NCBI RefSeq assembly: GCF_010726765.1
Contig: NZ_AP022601.1
Coordinates: 5,146,001 to 5,210,000, forward strand
Origin: Mycobacterium gallinarum
GTDB lineage: Bacteria; Actinomycetota; Actinomycetes; Mycobacteriales; Mycobacteriaceae
Length of the DNA: 64,000 nucleotides
Direction of reading: 5' to 3'
Under the pieces are notes generated by a model, which made no database searches, was not told the DNA's origin, and saw nothing but the letters and a program-made list of their open reading frames with translations. The translations under genes were made by a program, and so were the position numbers. Shown piece by piece: positions 35,969 to 44,286 of this stretch; the first letter of the stretch is position 1; each line of letters opens with the position of its first letter.

Positions 35969-36838
35969 TCAGCCAAAAAACAGCGCCGCAGAAACGGCGA
36001 GCGACCAAACCAGCATGGTCAACCCCGTATCGCGCAGAACCGGGATCAGATCTTTGCCACCGGAACCTTTTCGCACCGGAGAAGCGGCCCGCATCGCCAG
36101 GGGGAGCGCCACCAGGCCGACGGCGGCCCACGACGTCGCGAGGATCAGCACCAGCGTCAGGGCGAACGCCACCGCCAGCAGCGTCTGGTACAGCAGCCGC
36201 GTGCGCGGGTCGCCGAGCCGGACGGCGAGGGTGATCTTGCCGTATTCCTTGTCGGTCGGGATGTCTCGCAGGTTGTTCGCCACCAGCACCGCCGACGACA
36301 TCGCGCCCATCGCGACGGCCATCGCCGCGCCGACCCAGTCGATCCGCAGCGCCTGGGTGTACTGGGTGCCGAGGACGGCGACGAGACCGAAGAACACGAA
36401 CACCGCGACCTCGCCCAGCCCGAGGTAGCCGTACGGCTTCGAGCCGCCCGTGTACAGCCACGCGCCGGCGAGACACAGTCCGCCGACCAGGATCAGCCAC
36501 GGGGCACTGAACCACGCGAGCGCGAGTCCGGCGAGGGCCGCGATGGTCAGGCTGACGATCGCGGCGGTCAGCACCGAGCGCGGGCTGGCGACCTTCGACC
36601 CCACCAGCCGCAACGGTCCCGCCCGCACGTCGTCGGTGCCGCGGATGCCGTCGGAGTAGTCGTTGGCGTAGTTCACCCCGATGATCATCGCGACCGCGAC
36701 GACCATTGCCAGCAGCGCTTTCCACCAGCACCACGCGTGCAACCAGGCCGCCGCGCCGGTACCGGCGATGACCGGGGCGATCGCATTCGGCAGCGTTCTG
36801 GGCCGGGCACCCTCCACCCACTGCGCGAAACTGGCCAC
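35969..36838 (-). CDS. menA: 1,4-dihydroxy-2-naphthoate polyprenyltransferase
   Basis: Attaches the polyprenyl chain to DHNA, making demethylmenaquinone; integral membrane. 289 residues, about eight helices. UbiA-family signature [20 protein letters not shown] (about 95-114) with the Mg-diphosphate Asp residues, and the second Asp region [23 protein letters not shown] start ([20 protein letters not shown]). Conserved position before the MTA phosphorylase gene, on the opposite strand. Confidence 0.95.
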   Translation of the reverse strand: MASFAQWVEGARPRTLPNAIAPVIAGTGAAAWLHAWCWWKALLAMVVAVAMIIGVNYANDYSDGIRGTDDVRAGPLRLVGSKVASPRSVLTAAIVSLTIAALAGLALAWFSAPWLILVGGLCLAGAWLYTGGSKPYGYLGLGEVAVFVFFGLVAVLGTQYTQALRIDWVGAAMAVAMGAMSSAVLVANNLRDIPTDKEYGKITLAVRLGDPRTRLLYQTLLAVAFALTLVLILATSWAAVGLVALPLAMRAASPVRKGSGGKDLIPVLRDTGLTMLVWSLAVSAALFFG

Positions 36839-36909
36839 GAGCGCCAGTCTTGCACGGTCGTTGTTTTCCTCTTCGGGTCCGGCGCCCGTACGCGTGGCAG
36901 ACTGTGCTC

Positions 36910-37134
36910 ATGGAGGACCGACTCAGTAAGACCGAGATCCGCAAGGACGCCGTGCAGGAGATCGTCGAGTCCGGCGCGGCAACCGTCGGCGATGTGGCCT
37001 CGATCATCACCACCGCAGTCAAGGACGTCGCAAACGCCATCGGCGGCTTCGCGACCGATGTATTCGAGATCCGCGACGGAGCACGACGCGCCTCGCAGCA
37101 GTCGGTGGTCGAGGACGAAACACCGGGCGTGTAG
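36910..37134 (+). CDS. Small conserved hypothetical protein
   Basis: 74 residues, predicted helical: MEDRLSKTEIRKDAVQEIVE, ATVGDVASIITTAVKDVANA, then IGGFATDVFEIRDGARRA. It is amphipathic without a membrane helix. The ATG lies exactly six bases after CAGACT, a weak -10 match in the leaderless position. It is three bases before the TTG of the MTA phosphorylase gene. Function unknown. Confidence 0.7.
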   Translation: MEDRLSKTEIRKDAVQEIVESGAATVGDVASIITTAVKDVANAIGGFATDVFEIRDGARRASQQSVVEDETPGV

Positions 37135-37137
37135 CCC

Positions 37138-37914
37138 TTGCTCGGAGTCATCGGCGGCAGCGGGTTCTACACGTTCTTCGGTTCTGACGCCCGCGCGATC
37201 AGCTTGGACACCCCCTACGGCGAGCCGAGCGCGCCGATCACCGTCGGCACCGTCGGCGACCACGAGGTTGCGTTCCTGCCACGACACGGTGCCGGGCACG
37301 AGTTCTCCCCGCACACCGTCCCGTACCGCGCCAACATGTGGGCGTTGCGCGCGCTCGGTGTGCGGCGCATCTACGGGCCATGCGCCGTCGGCAGCCTGAC
37401 GCCGGACCTGGGGCCGGGCGCGATGGTGGTGCCTGATCAACTGGTCGACCGCACCAGCGGCCGCGACGACACCTATTTCGACTCGGGCGGCATCCACGTC
37501 GGGTTCGCCGACCCGTACTGCCCGACACTGCGCGCCGCGGCGGCCGACCTACCCGGGGTGGTCGACGGCGGGACGATGGTGGTGGTGCAGGGACCGAGGT
37601 TCTCCACCAGGGCTGAGAGCCGCTGGTTCGCGAGCCAGGGTTTCAGCCTGGTCAACATGACCGGATACCCAGAAGCGGTCCTCGCCCGTGAGCTCGAAAT
37701 GTGTTATGCGGCAATCGCTTTGGTGACGGATGTGGACGCGGGGATCGACAGCGGAAGCGCGGTCCGCGCGGTCGACGTCTTCGCGGAGTTCGAGCGCAAC
37801 CTGGTGCCCTTCAAGAAGCTCGTGCACGAGGCCATAGATCAGGTTCAGCTCGAGCGGACCTGCACGCATTGCCTTCCGCACGAAGGCATTCAACTTCCGT
37901 TCGACTTGCCGTGA
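37138..37914 (+). CDS. S-methyl-5'-thioadenosine phosphorylase (PNP/MTAP family)
   Basis: Phosphorolyses methylthioadenosine to adenine and methylthioribose-1-phosphate, recycling the by-product of polyamine synthesis. 258 residues; TTG start (LGVIGGSGFYTF) with GGSG phosphate motif, FLPRHGAGHEFSPHTVPYRA, GPRFSTRAESRWFASQGF and VNMTGYPEAVLARELEMCYA. Corresponds to the gene named pnp (Rv0535) in M. tuberculosis. Its stop overlaps the galE3 start (GTGA). Confidence 0.92.
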   Translation: MLGVIGGSGFYTFFGSDARAISLDTPYGEPSAPITVGTVGDHEVAFLPRHGAGHEFSPHTVPYRANMWALRALGVRRIYGPCAVGSLTPDLGPGAMVVPDQLVDRTSGRDDTYFDSGGIHVGFADPYCPTLRAAAADLPGVVDGGTMVVVQGPRFSTRAESRWFASQGFSLVNMTGYPEAVLARELEMCYAAIALVTDVDAGIDSGSAVRAVDVFAEFERNLVPFKKLVHEAIDQVQLERTCTHCLPHEGIQLPFDLP

Positions 37915-38972
37915 GAGTTCTGCTGACCGGAGCGGCCGGGTTCATCGGAACCCGGGTCGACGCCGCCCTGCGCGACGCGGGGCACGACGTCGTCGCCGTC
38001 GACGCCATGCTGCCCGCCGCGCACGGTCCGGGTGCTGTGCCGCCCCCGGACTGCCGGGTGCTCGACATCCGCGACGGGTCCGCGCTGGCGCCGCTGCTCG
38101 ACGGTGTCGACGTGGTGTGCCACCAGGCCGCGGTGGTGGGCGCCGGGGTGAACGCCGCCGACGCACCGTCGTACGGCAGCCACAATGACTACGGGACGTC
38201 GGTTCTGCTGGCCGAGATGTTCGCCGCGGACTGCAGGCGGCTGGTGCTGGCCTCGTCGATGGTGGTCTACGGCCAGGGCCGCTACGACTGCGCCGAGCAC
38301 GGTCCGATCGACCCGCTGCCCCGCTCGCGCGCCGATCTCGACGCCGGGGAGTTCGACCACCGCTGCCCGGTCTGTGGTGCGACGGTCAACTGGCAACTGG
38401 TGGCCGAGGACGCGCCGCTGCGGCCGCGCAGCCTTTACGCCGCGAGCAAGACCGCGCAGGAGCATTACGCCCTGGCGTGGTCTGAGGCCAGCGGCGGCTC
38501 GGTCGTCGCGCTGCGCTATCACAACGTGTACGGCCCGCACATGCCGCGCGACACCCCGTACTCCGGGGTCGCGGCGATCTTCCGCTCAGAGCTGGAATCC
38601 GGCGACGTGCCAAGGGTTTTTGAAGACGGTGGTCAAATGCGCGACTTCGTGCACGTCGACGACATCGCGGCAGCCAACGTCGCGTCCGTCGAATCCGCGG
38701 TCGACGGCTTCGACGCGTTCAACGTCTGCTCCGGTCGGCCGATTTCGATCATGGAGGTCGCGACCGAGTTGTGCGACGCACGCGGTGCCGCGGAGCCGCC
38801 CCGACGGCGACATGAGGCTCTAGCGCCCGTCGTCACCGGGCAGTACCGCAGCGGCGACGTCCGCCATATCGTCGCCGACCCCGCCCGCGCCGCCGAGGTG
38901 CTCGGTTTTCGCGCCGCCGTTGATCCGCGCGACGGCCTGCGCGAGTTCGCGTTCGCACCGCTGCGGGCGTAG
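37911..38972 (+). CDS. galE3: NAD-dependent epimerase/dehydratase (GalE3-like, Rv0536)
   Basis: Extended SDR of 353 residues. NAD motif LLTGAAGFIGTRVDAAL at the N-terminus, DIRDG, CHQAAVVGAGVN, LASSMVVYGQ and the catalytic YAASKTAQEHY (YxxxK). It has a CPVCGATVNW segment with a CxxC pair, unusual for this family and possibly metal-binding. The nucleotide-sugar substrate is unknown. GTG start in a GTGA overlap; the hydrolase gene begins at the next base after its stop. Confidence 0.9.
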   Translation: MRVLLTGAAGFIGTRVDAALRDAGHDVVAVDAMLPAAHGPGAVPPPDCRVLDIRDGSALAPLLDGVDVVCHQAAVVGAGVNAADAPSYGSHNDYGTSVLLAEMFAADCRRLVLASSMVVYGQGRYDCAEHGPIDPLPRSRADLDAGEFDHRCPVCGATVNWQLVAEDAPLRPRSLYAASKTAQEHYALAWSEASGGSVVALRYHNVYGPHMPRDTPYSGVAAIFRSELESGDVPRVFEDGGQMRDFVHVDDIAAANVASVESAVDGFDAFNVCSGRPISIMEVATELCDARGAAEPPRRRHEALAPVVTGQYRSGDVRHIVADPARAAEVLGFRAAVDPRDGLREFAFAPLRA

Positions 38973-39785
38973 ATGAAGCGCCTCGCGGTGGTTGTCGCTA
39001 TCGTCGCGCTCGTGGCTTCGGGTCTGCTGGCGTTGGCGTGGTCGCAACAGCGACGGTTGATCTACTTTCCGTCGCCTGGGCCGGTCCCGCCAGCGGCAAC
39101 GATGTTGCCCAACGGTCAGGACGTCGTACTGGACAGCGACGGAATCCGTTTGGGGGCCTGGTATTTCCCTGTCGTCGGCGGCGGTCCCGCGGTGCTGGTG
39201 TGCAACGGCAACGGCGGCGATCGATCTGGCCGGATCGCCCTGGCCGCCGCGCTGAACCGTATCGGCCTTTCGGTGCTGCTGTTCGACTACCGCGGCTACG
39301 GTGGCAACCCTGGCCAACCTTCCGAGGATGGAACGGCCGCCGACGCGCGGGCCGCCCAGGCATGGCTGGCTGCGCAACCCGGCGTCGAGAAGATCGTGTA
39401 CTTCGGCGAATCCCTCGGCGGCGCAGTCGCTGTCGGCCTCGCGGTGGAACGGCCGCCCGCGGCCTTGATTTTGCGATCGCCGTTCACCTCCCTGCCCGAC
39501 GTTGGCGCGATGCACTATCCGTGGTTGCCGGTGCGGTGGCTGCTGATGGACCGGTATCCGTCGATCGACCGGATCGGATCGGTGCACGTGCCGGTCATGG
39601 TGATCGCCGGCGACCGCGACGACATCGTCCCCGAGGCACTGAGCCGTCGACTCTATGACGCGGCCAATGAGCCCAAGCGGTACGTGCTGGTGCCGGGGGC
39701 CGGTCACAACGACCCTGAGATGGTGGACGGCCGGCAGATGCTCACCGAGATCCAAGGGTTTCTGTCGTCGACCGGTGTGACCTAG
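38973..39785 (+). CDS. Membrane-anchored alpha/beta hydrolase
   Basis: 270 residues of the ABHD13/BEM46-like type. N-terminal helix (LAVVVAIVALVASGLLALAW), then the RRLIYFPSP segment, a CNGNGGDRSG oxyanion loop, the nucleophile elbow GESLGGA, Asp in GDRDDIVP and His in VPGAGHND. The active site should be outside the membrane. It follows galE3 with no gap. Confidence 0.85.
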   Translation: MKRLAVVVAIVALVASGLLALAWSQQRRLIYFPSPGPVPPAATMLPNGQDVVLDSDGIRLGAWYFPVVGGGPAVLVCNGNGGDRSGRIALAAALNRIGLSVLLFDYRGYGGNPGQPSEDGTAADARAAQAWLAAQPGVEKIVYFGESLGGAVAVGLAVERPPAALILRSPFTSLPDVGAMHYPWLPVRWLLMDRYPSIDRIGSVHVPVMVIAGDRDDIVPEALSRRLYDAANEPKRYVLVPGAGHNDPEMVDGRQMLTEIQGFLSSTGVT

Positions 39786-39786
39786 T

Positions 39787-39792
39787 GATACT
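39787..39792 (+). promoter_or_regulatory. -10 element GATACT, leaderless start of the flavin oxidoreductase gene
   Basis: GATACT, the same hexamer as before the glutaredoxin-like gene, ends exactly six bases before the ATG at 39799, within the 13-base gap after the hydrolase gene. Confidence 0.42.
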
Positions 39793-39798
39793 GGTGGA

Positions 39799-40926
39799 AT
39801 GAAGCCCGCCATTTGTGAGCAGTTCGGCATCGATTTCCCCCTCTTCGCGTTCAGCCACTGTCGGGACGTCGTGGCCGCGGTGACCAATGCCGGGGGGTTC
39901 GGCGTCCTGGGCGCCACCGCCTACACACCGGAGTTGCTCGACCAGGAACTGTCGTGGATCGACGAGCACGTCGGCGGTAAGCCGTACGGCCTCGACCTCA
40001 TCGTGCCCGCCAAGTTCGAGGGCAAGGGCGAAAAGTTGGGCCGGGGCGAGCTGGCGTCCCGCATCCCCGACGACTACCGCGAATTCATCGCGGAGCTGCT
40101 GGCCAAGCATGACATCGAGCCCGAGGCGTCGCCGAAGACCGGCCCGTCGTTCCTGTCGGGAGACACCGGGCAGGAGCTGCTCGAGGTCGCGATGAGCCAT
40201 CCGATCAAGCTCATCGCCAACGCGCTTGGGGTGCCGCCCGACTACATGATCGAGGCGGGGAAGAAGAACGGCGTCCCGGTCGCCGCGTTGGTGGGCGCGA
40301 AGGAGCATGCGGTCAAGCAGGCGCAGGCGGGGGTGGATCTGATCGTCGCTCAGGGCACCGAAGCCGGCGGCCACTGCGGCGAGGTGACGACGCTGGTGCT
40401 GATCCCCGAGGTGTTGGAAGCTCTTGCGGCGATCGGGAGCAACATCCCGGTGTTGGCGGCAGGCGGGATCGTTACCGGCAAGCAGATGGCCGCGTGTGTA
40501 GCGATGGGTGCCGACGGGGCGTGGACCGGCTCGGTGTGGCTGACGACGGAGGAGGCCGAAACGGCGCCGCATACGGTGCAGAAATTCCTCGCCGCATCCT
40601 CACGCGACACAATCCGCTCGACCGGCCGAACCGGAAAGCCTGCGCGGCAGCTGGTTTCGGACTGGACCGACGCGTGGCAGCCGAACGAGGGCGGTCACAA
40701 AACATTGCCGTTGCCGCTGCAATCGATGGTGGCCGAGCCGATCATCCGGCGCATCGACGTGCTCGCGGCGCAAGGCCATCCGGGGGCGCAAGCCTTGGCG
40801 ACCTATTTCGTCGGACAGGGCGTGGGGCTGATGAACAAGGTGAAGCCAGCCAAAGAGGTGGTTCGTGAGTTCATCGAGGACTACCTGTCAGCGACAGAAC
40901 GGCTGAGCAACTCACTGCCGGACTAG
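39799..40926 (+). CDS. Nitronate monooxygenase-like flavin oxidoreductase
   Basis: FMN-dependent TIM-barrel oxidoreductase (NPD/2-nitropropane dioxygenase-like) of 375 residues. FALFAFSHCRDVVAAVTNAG-like N-terminus, LVGAKEHAVKQAQAGVDLIV, AQGTEAGGHCGEVTTLVLIP (FMN phosphate and active-site His) and VLAAGGIVTGKQMAACVAMG. The mycobacterial members have varied substrates, including nitroalkanes and enoyl compounds. Its stop codon is inside a hairpin arm. Confidence 0.88.
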   Translation: MKPAICEQFGIDFPLFAFSHCRDVVAAVTNAGGFGVLGATAYTPELLDQELSWIDEHVGGKPYGLDLIVPAKFEGKGEKLGRGELASRIPDDYREFIAELLAKHDIEPEASPKTGPSFLSGDTGQELLEVAMSHPIKLIANALGVPPDYMIEAGKKNGVPVAALVGAKEHAVKQAQAGVDLIVAQGTEAGGHCGEVTTLVLIPEVLEALAAIGSNIPVLAAGGIVTGKQMAACVAMGADGAWTGSVWLTTEEAETAPHTVQKFLAASSRDTIRSTGRTGKPARQLVSDWTDAWQPNEGGHKTLPLPLQSMVAEPIIRRIDVLAAQGHPGAQALATYFVGQGVGLMNKVKPAKEVVREFIEDYLSATERLSNSLPD

Positions 40927-40940
40927 GTTCCGGCAGTGAG
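40911..40940. terminator. Perfect 12-base hairpin overlapping a stop codon
   Basis: CTCACTGCCGGA-ctaggt-TCCGGCAGTGAG: perfect 12-base arms, six-base loop. The left arm holds the last codons of the flavin oxidoreductase gene, and the stop codon TAG is in the loop. It lies 16 bases before the end of the convergent lipoprotein gene. GC-rich and without a U-tract; likely a bidirectional terminator. Confidence 0.65.
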
Positions 40941-40956
40941 CGTCAGCCAGCAAGTC

Positions 40957-41346
40957 CTACGGGACCTCGATGCAACCCACGCCGGGAACACAACCGCCGC
41001 CGCCACCTGGGCCGCCGCCGCCTGACGGGCCGCCGGGGATGGACCCGCCGCCTCCGCCGGGACCGCCGCCACCCGTGGGGCCGCCCGGGATCGTTCCGCC
41101 GCCGCCCTCCGGGCCGCCCCCGCCGGTGGGGCCTCCGGGAACCGCACCGCCGCCACCGGGCGCGGTCGTCGTCGCCGGAGCGGGTGCGGGTGCGGTCGTC
41201 GTCGCCGACGTCGTCTCGGTGGTCGTGCTGGTCGTGCTGGTCGTGCTGGTCGATTCACCTTCGTCGCCGCCGCCACAACCCACGGCCAACACCATTGCAG
41301 CAGCGCCGCCGAGCACAGCGAACGATGTGCGTAGTTGCTTGTTCAC
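40957..41346 (-). CDS. Thr-rich, Gly/Pro-repeat lipoprotein
   Basis: 129 residues. Lipoprotein signal with lipobox AVGC (C24), then a Thr/Ser/Ala/Pro stretch (STTSTTSTTTETTS, APAPAPATTTAP) that looks like an O-mannosylation region, then about three imperfect copies of a Gly/Pro unit (IPGGPTGGGGPGGGGG-type). It ends with CVPGVGC, a probable disulfide. The GTG has GGAGG five bases before it. The opposite strand is also open but encodes only an implausible Pro run. Function unknown; likely a cell-wall surface protein. Confidence 0.75.
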   Translation of the reverse strand: MNKQLRTSFAVLGGAAAMVLAVGCGGGDEGESTSTTSTTSTTTETTSATTTAPAPAPATTTAPGGGGAVPGGPTGGGGPEGGGGTIPGGPTGGGGPGGGGGSIPGGPSGGGGPGGGGGCVPGVGCIEVP

Positions 41347-41406
41347 AGTTCCTCCGTTTCCTTCCGACGCGGTGGGACTACCCGTCCCAGTCGGCTCGAA
41401 ACGGAC

Positions 41407-41853
41407 TTAGTCGAGGGCGATGCGGACCGAGATCGGGTCGCTTTCCATCGCGCGCATCGTGAACGCGGTCGCCGATTGTCCGAATCGGCCGCCACCACCG
41501 AAGCTGCGGGCACGGGCGCGCACGTCGTCATCGGGTTCGAAAGTGGCTGTGCCGGTGCGCCACTCGTTGTTCACCCGTACCCGGACATTCGGGTTGGCGG
41601 CTATGTTGTAGGCCCAGCCGGCCCGGCGACCGTGTTGGGAGATGACCCACAGGTCGTTGCCGTCGATCCGACCGGCCAGCGGCACCCGGCGCGGTTCTGA
41701 CGACTTGCGGCCGATGGTTTCGAGCTCGACCACAAGTGACGAGCGGACGCCCAGACGGTCCAGCGCCGTCACCAACGGGTTCATCACGATGCGTCCCATG
41801 CGTCGTTCGAACTTGAATTTGCGTCGCGCCTTGTCGGCACTCTTGGTCGCCAT
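41407..41853 (-). CDS. Deazaflavin (F420)-dependent nitroreductase-family protein
   Basis: 148 residues, the third member of this family in the window. A basic N-terminus precedes LVVELETIGRKSSEPRRVPL, NDLWVISQHGRRAGWAYNIA and NPNVRVRVNNEWRTGTATFE. The ATG was preferred over one nine codons upstream because the product then starts in the usual place. Divergent from the hydrolase-cyclase gene. Confidence 0.82.
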   Translation of the reverse strand: MATKSADKARRKFKFERRMGRIVMNPLVTALDRLGVRSSLVVELETIGRKSSEPRRVPLAGRIDGNDLWVISQHGRRAGWAYNIAANPNVRVRVNNEWRTGTATFEPDDDVRARARSFGGGGRFGQSATAFTMRAMESDPISVRIALD

Positions 41854-41920
41854 GGTTAGCGACGATAGTAGAACGATCACTCAAATACAAGAGTCGCGGA
41901 TGAGGGCGCCGGTCAGATGG

Positions 41921-41926
41921 CATGCT
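41921..41926 (+). promoter_or_regulatory. -10-like CATGCT before the hydrolase-cyclase gene
   Basis: CATGCT ends exactly six bases before the ATG at 41933. It matches the -10 only at the two most conserved positions (A2, T6), so on its own it is weak. The spacing agrees with the stronger examples here and helps choose this start over the ATG at 41900. Confidence 0.32.
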
Positions 41927-41932
41927 CTTGCC

Positions 41933-43264
41933 ATGGGGGGCGTGCCGGAGACGCTGTACGCGCAGGACAACGGTGTCCATTTCGCGTACCAGGTCCTCGG
42001 CGACAACGGGCCCGACCTACTGTTGGTACCGAGTCCGAACTTCCCGATTGACCTGGTGTGGGACGACGCCGCCGTCGCCGGACATCTTCACCGCCTGGCG
42101 TCGTTCAGTCGTTTGATCCTGACCGATCTGCTCGGGATCGGCAGCTCCGATTCGGCGCCGGCCGACAATCCTTCGATGCAGGTCTGGACCGACGGCCTCG
42201 TTTCGGTGCTCGATGCGGTCGGGAGCGAGCGAGCGTCGGTGTTCTCGATGACGGAGTCAGGGCTGTCTGTCATGTTGTTGGCCGCCACCCATCCTCAGCG
42301 GATTCGCTCGCTTGTGCTTTCCAGTCCCTACGCAAACTTTCTCCGCACTACCGGCCAGTCTTTCGGACTACCCGAGTCGGAGCTCGCTCGGTTCAACGAG
42401 GCGTTCGGTCGAAATGTCGGGACGGGAGCGCTCGTCGACGTGTTGGCGCCGAGTTGGACCAACGACGCCGCCAAGAGGCGTTGGTGGGGCCGCAATGAAC
42501 GCCTCGCAGGCGGACCCGGGGACTGGGTGCGGGCGTTCGACCTGTTCGCGCGCACCGACGTCCGCCCTCTCCTCGGCAGTATCCAGGCGCCGACGCTGGT
42601 GGTGCGCCGTCGCGGCGATCGCCACGTACGCGACGGCCATGCCCAGGACATCGTCGGGCGGATTCCCGATGCTCGACTGGTCGAGTTCGACGGCGAGGAC
42701 AGCGTGTGGTTCGCCGGCGATGCCGACAGCCTGCTCGACGAGGTGGAAACATTTCTCACCGGCCAACGCGGTGCGCCACCGTCCAACCGCGTACTGGCGA
42801 CGGTGTTGTTCACCGACATTGTGGGCTCGACCCGACGTGCTGCACAGCTCGGCGATGAAGCTTGGACGAAAGTGCTTGCCGCCCATGACCGCGTCGTCGA
42901 TCGAAGTGTGGCCAGCTGGCGTGGTGAAGTCGTCAAGTTCACCGGAGACGGCGCGCTCGCGACATTCGACGGTCCGGCGCGCGCGATCGAATGTGGATGC
43001 GCGATACGCGACGCGGTCGAAGATCTCGGCTTGGAAGTCCGTGTCGGTCTGCACACCGGAGAGGTCGAGAAATCCGACGGCGACATCCACGGCATCGCGG
43101 TCCATGTTGCGGCCCGCATCATGGCGCTTGCCGGTCCTGGCGAGGTGTTTGTATCGGGGGTGATCCCGCCACTGGTGCTCGGTTCCCGACTGCGCTTCAC
43201 CGATCGCGGTGAGCACCAATTGAAGGGTGTGCCCGGAATGTGGCGAGCATTCGCCGTGGACTAA
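41933..43264 (+). CDS. Alpha/beta hydrolase fused to class III adenylyl cyclase
   Basis: 443 residues. N-terminal alpha/beta-hydrolase domain (about 1-275): VPETLYAQDNGVHFAYQVLG, a degenerate nucleophile elbow MTESGLS, and a Leu-rich core. C-terminal class III cyclase (about 285-443): LFTDIVGSTRRAAQLGD (metal Asp), EVVKFTGDGALATFDG (substrate Lys and second metal Asp), and GIAVHVAARIMALAGPGEVF, where the transition-state Arg is kept but the usual Asn is His. The layout is that of M. tuberculosis Rv1900c. Product is probably cAMP. Its end overlaps the opposing kinase gene by four bases. Confidence 0.85.
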   Translation: MGGVPETLYAQDNGVHFAYQVLGDNGPDLLLVPSPNFPIDLVWDDAAVAGHLHRLASFSRLILTDLLGIGSSDSAPADNPSMQVWTDGLVSVLDAVGSERASVFSMTESGLSVMLLAATHPQRIRSLVLSSPYANFLRTTGQSFGLPESELARFNEAFGRNVGTGALVDVLAPSWTNDAAKRRWWGRNERLAGGPGDWVRAFDLFARTDVRPLLGSIQAPTLVVRRRGDRHVRDGHAQDIVGRIPDARLVEFDGEDSVWFAGDADSLLDEVETFLTGQRGAPPSNRVLATVLFTDIVGSTRRAAQLGDEAWTKVLAAHDRVVDRSVASWRGEVVKFTGDGALATFDGPARAIECGCAIRDAVEDLGLEVRVGLHTGEVEKSDGDIHGIAVHVAARIMALAGPGEVFVSGVIPPLVLGSRLRFTDRGEHQLKGVPGMWRAFAVD

Positions 43265-44286
43265 TCCTCGGCAGCCAACGGCAACCGCACCTCGAACCGT
43301 GCGCCGGCGTCGAGGTTGTGCGCGGTCAGTGTGCCGCGATGGGCCTGAACAAGACCCGCGGCGATGGCGAGGCCGAGTCCGGATCCGCTGGGCAGCGACG
43401 AATCCGAGCGTGGCACACGGTTGTTGGAACCGCGGTACGCGACATCGAACACCCGCGGTAGGTCAGCCTCGGCGATGCCGACGCCGGTGTCGTCCACCCG
43501 GGCCCATGCGCCGTTGTCGTCGGCACCGAGTGAGAGCAGAACCTCCCCGCCCTCCGGTGTATGCGCGATGGCGTTGGCCACCAGGTTGGACAACACCCGG
43601 ACCAAAGCCCGGTCGCTACCCACCACCCGTACCGCCTTGGACGGCAATTCGGCCGTCAGGTGCACGCCGGCGCGCTCGGCGGCGATCCGGTGTGCAGCCA
43701 GGACGTCGTCGACGACCTCGTCCAGCGCCACCTTGTCCAGCGCGGGTCGTATCGCGCCTGCATTGATCTTCGACATCTCGAACAGATCGTCGACCATATC
43801 GGCGAGCCGAATCGATTCCTGCTCAATCGTTTTGGCGTGCACCTGCACCTCTGATTCGGGAACCACACCGTCGGCGATGGCCTCGGACACCGCGCGGATC
43901 CCGGCCAGCGGTGTGCGCAGGTCGTGGCTGACGAAGGCCACCAGCCGCCGCCGCGACTGCTCTGCGGCCCGTTCGGAATCGCGGATCTCCTGCTCCCAGA
44001 CGGTGCGCCGGGCTTGGTAGCGCGCCAACATCACCGCCGCCGGAATCGTGACCACCGCGACGATGACCAGCACGACCGCCGTCTGTTCAAACGTCTCGGT
44101 GAGCATGAACCCGCTCGCGCCCAGCACTCCGGAGAACGTCGCCAGTACCGGGATGAGCACCAGCGCCACCATGCTGACGGCCAACGACCACGACCGTGCC
44201 AACCGGATGATGATCGCTCCGGCGAGAACCACCGGCACCGAGCAGGCGAACGCCCACCAGGCGATCTCCCACAGGTCAGTGGGCAT
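43261..44286 (-). CDS. Sensor histidine kinase
   Basis: 341 residues. Two or three N-terminal helices (about 8-90) with hardly any extracytoplasmic domain, so it may sense within the membrane. Phospho-acceptor H121 in FVSHDLRTPLAGIRAVSEAI. The N-box reads LSNLVANAIAHTPEGGE, and the ATP boxes are DDTGVGIAEADLPRVF and SGLGLAIAAGLVQAHRG. Its ATG overlaps the end of the response regulator gene, so regulator and kinase form one operon. Stimulus unknown. Confidence 0.92.
   Translation of the reverse strand: MPTDLWEIAWWAFACSVPVVLAGAIIIRLARSWSLAVSMVALVLIPVLATFSGVLGASGFMLTETFEQTAVVLVIVAVVTIPAAVMLARYQARRTVWEQEIRDSERAAEQSRRRLVAFVSHDLRTPLAGIRAVSEAIADGVVPESEVQVHAKTIEQESIRLADMVDDLFEMSKINAGAIRPALDKVALDEVVDDVLAAHRIAAERAGVHLTAELPSKAVRVVGSDRALVRVLSNLVANAIAHTPEGGEVLLSLGADDNGAWARVDDTGVGIAEADLPRVFDVAYRGSNNRVPRSDSSLPSGSGLGLAIAAGLVQAHRGTLTAHNLDAGARFEVRLPLAAED

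Noticed and set aside
40970..41410. Pro-rich plus-strand frame opposite the Gly-rich lipoprotein
   Set aside because: Only a run of Pro/Gly codons; the minus strand has the ribosome site, lipobox and terminal cysteines.
41900..41932. Upstream ATG for the hydrolase-cyclase gene
   Set aside because: The next ATG gives the usual family N-terminus and has a -10-like hexamer at the leaderless spacing.
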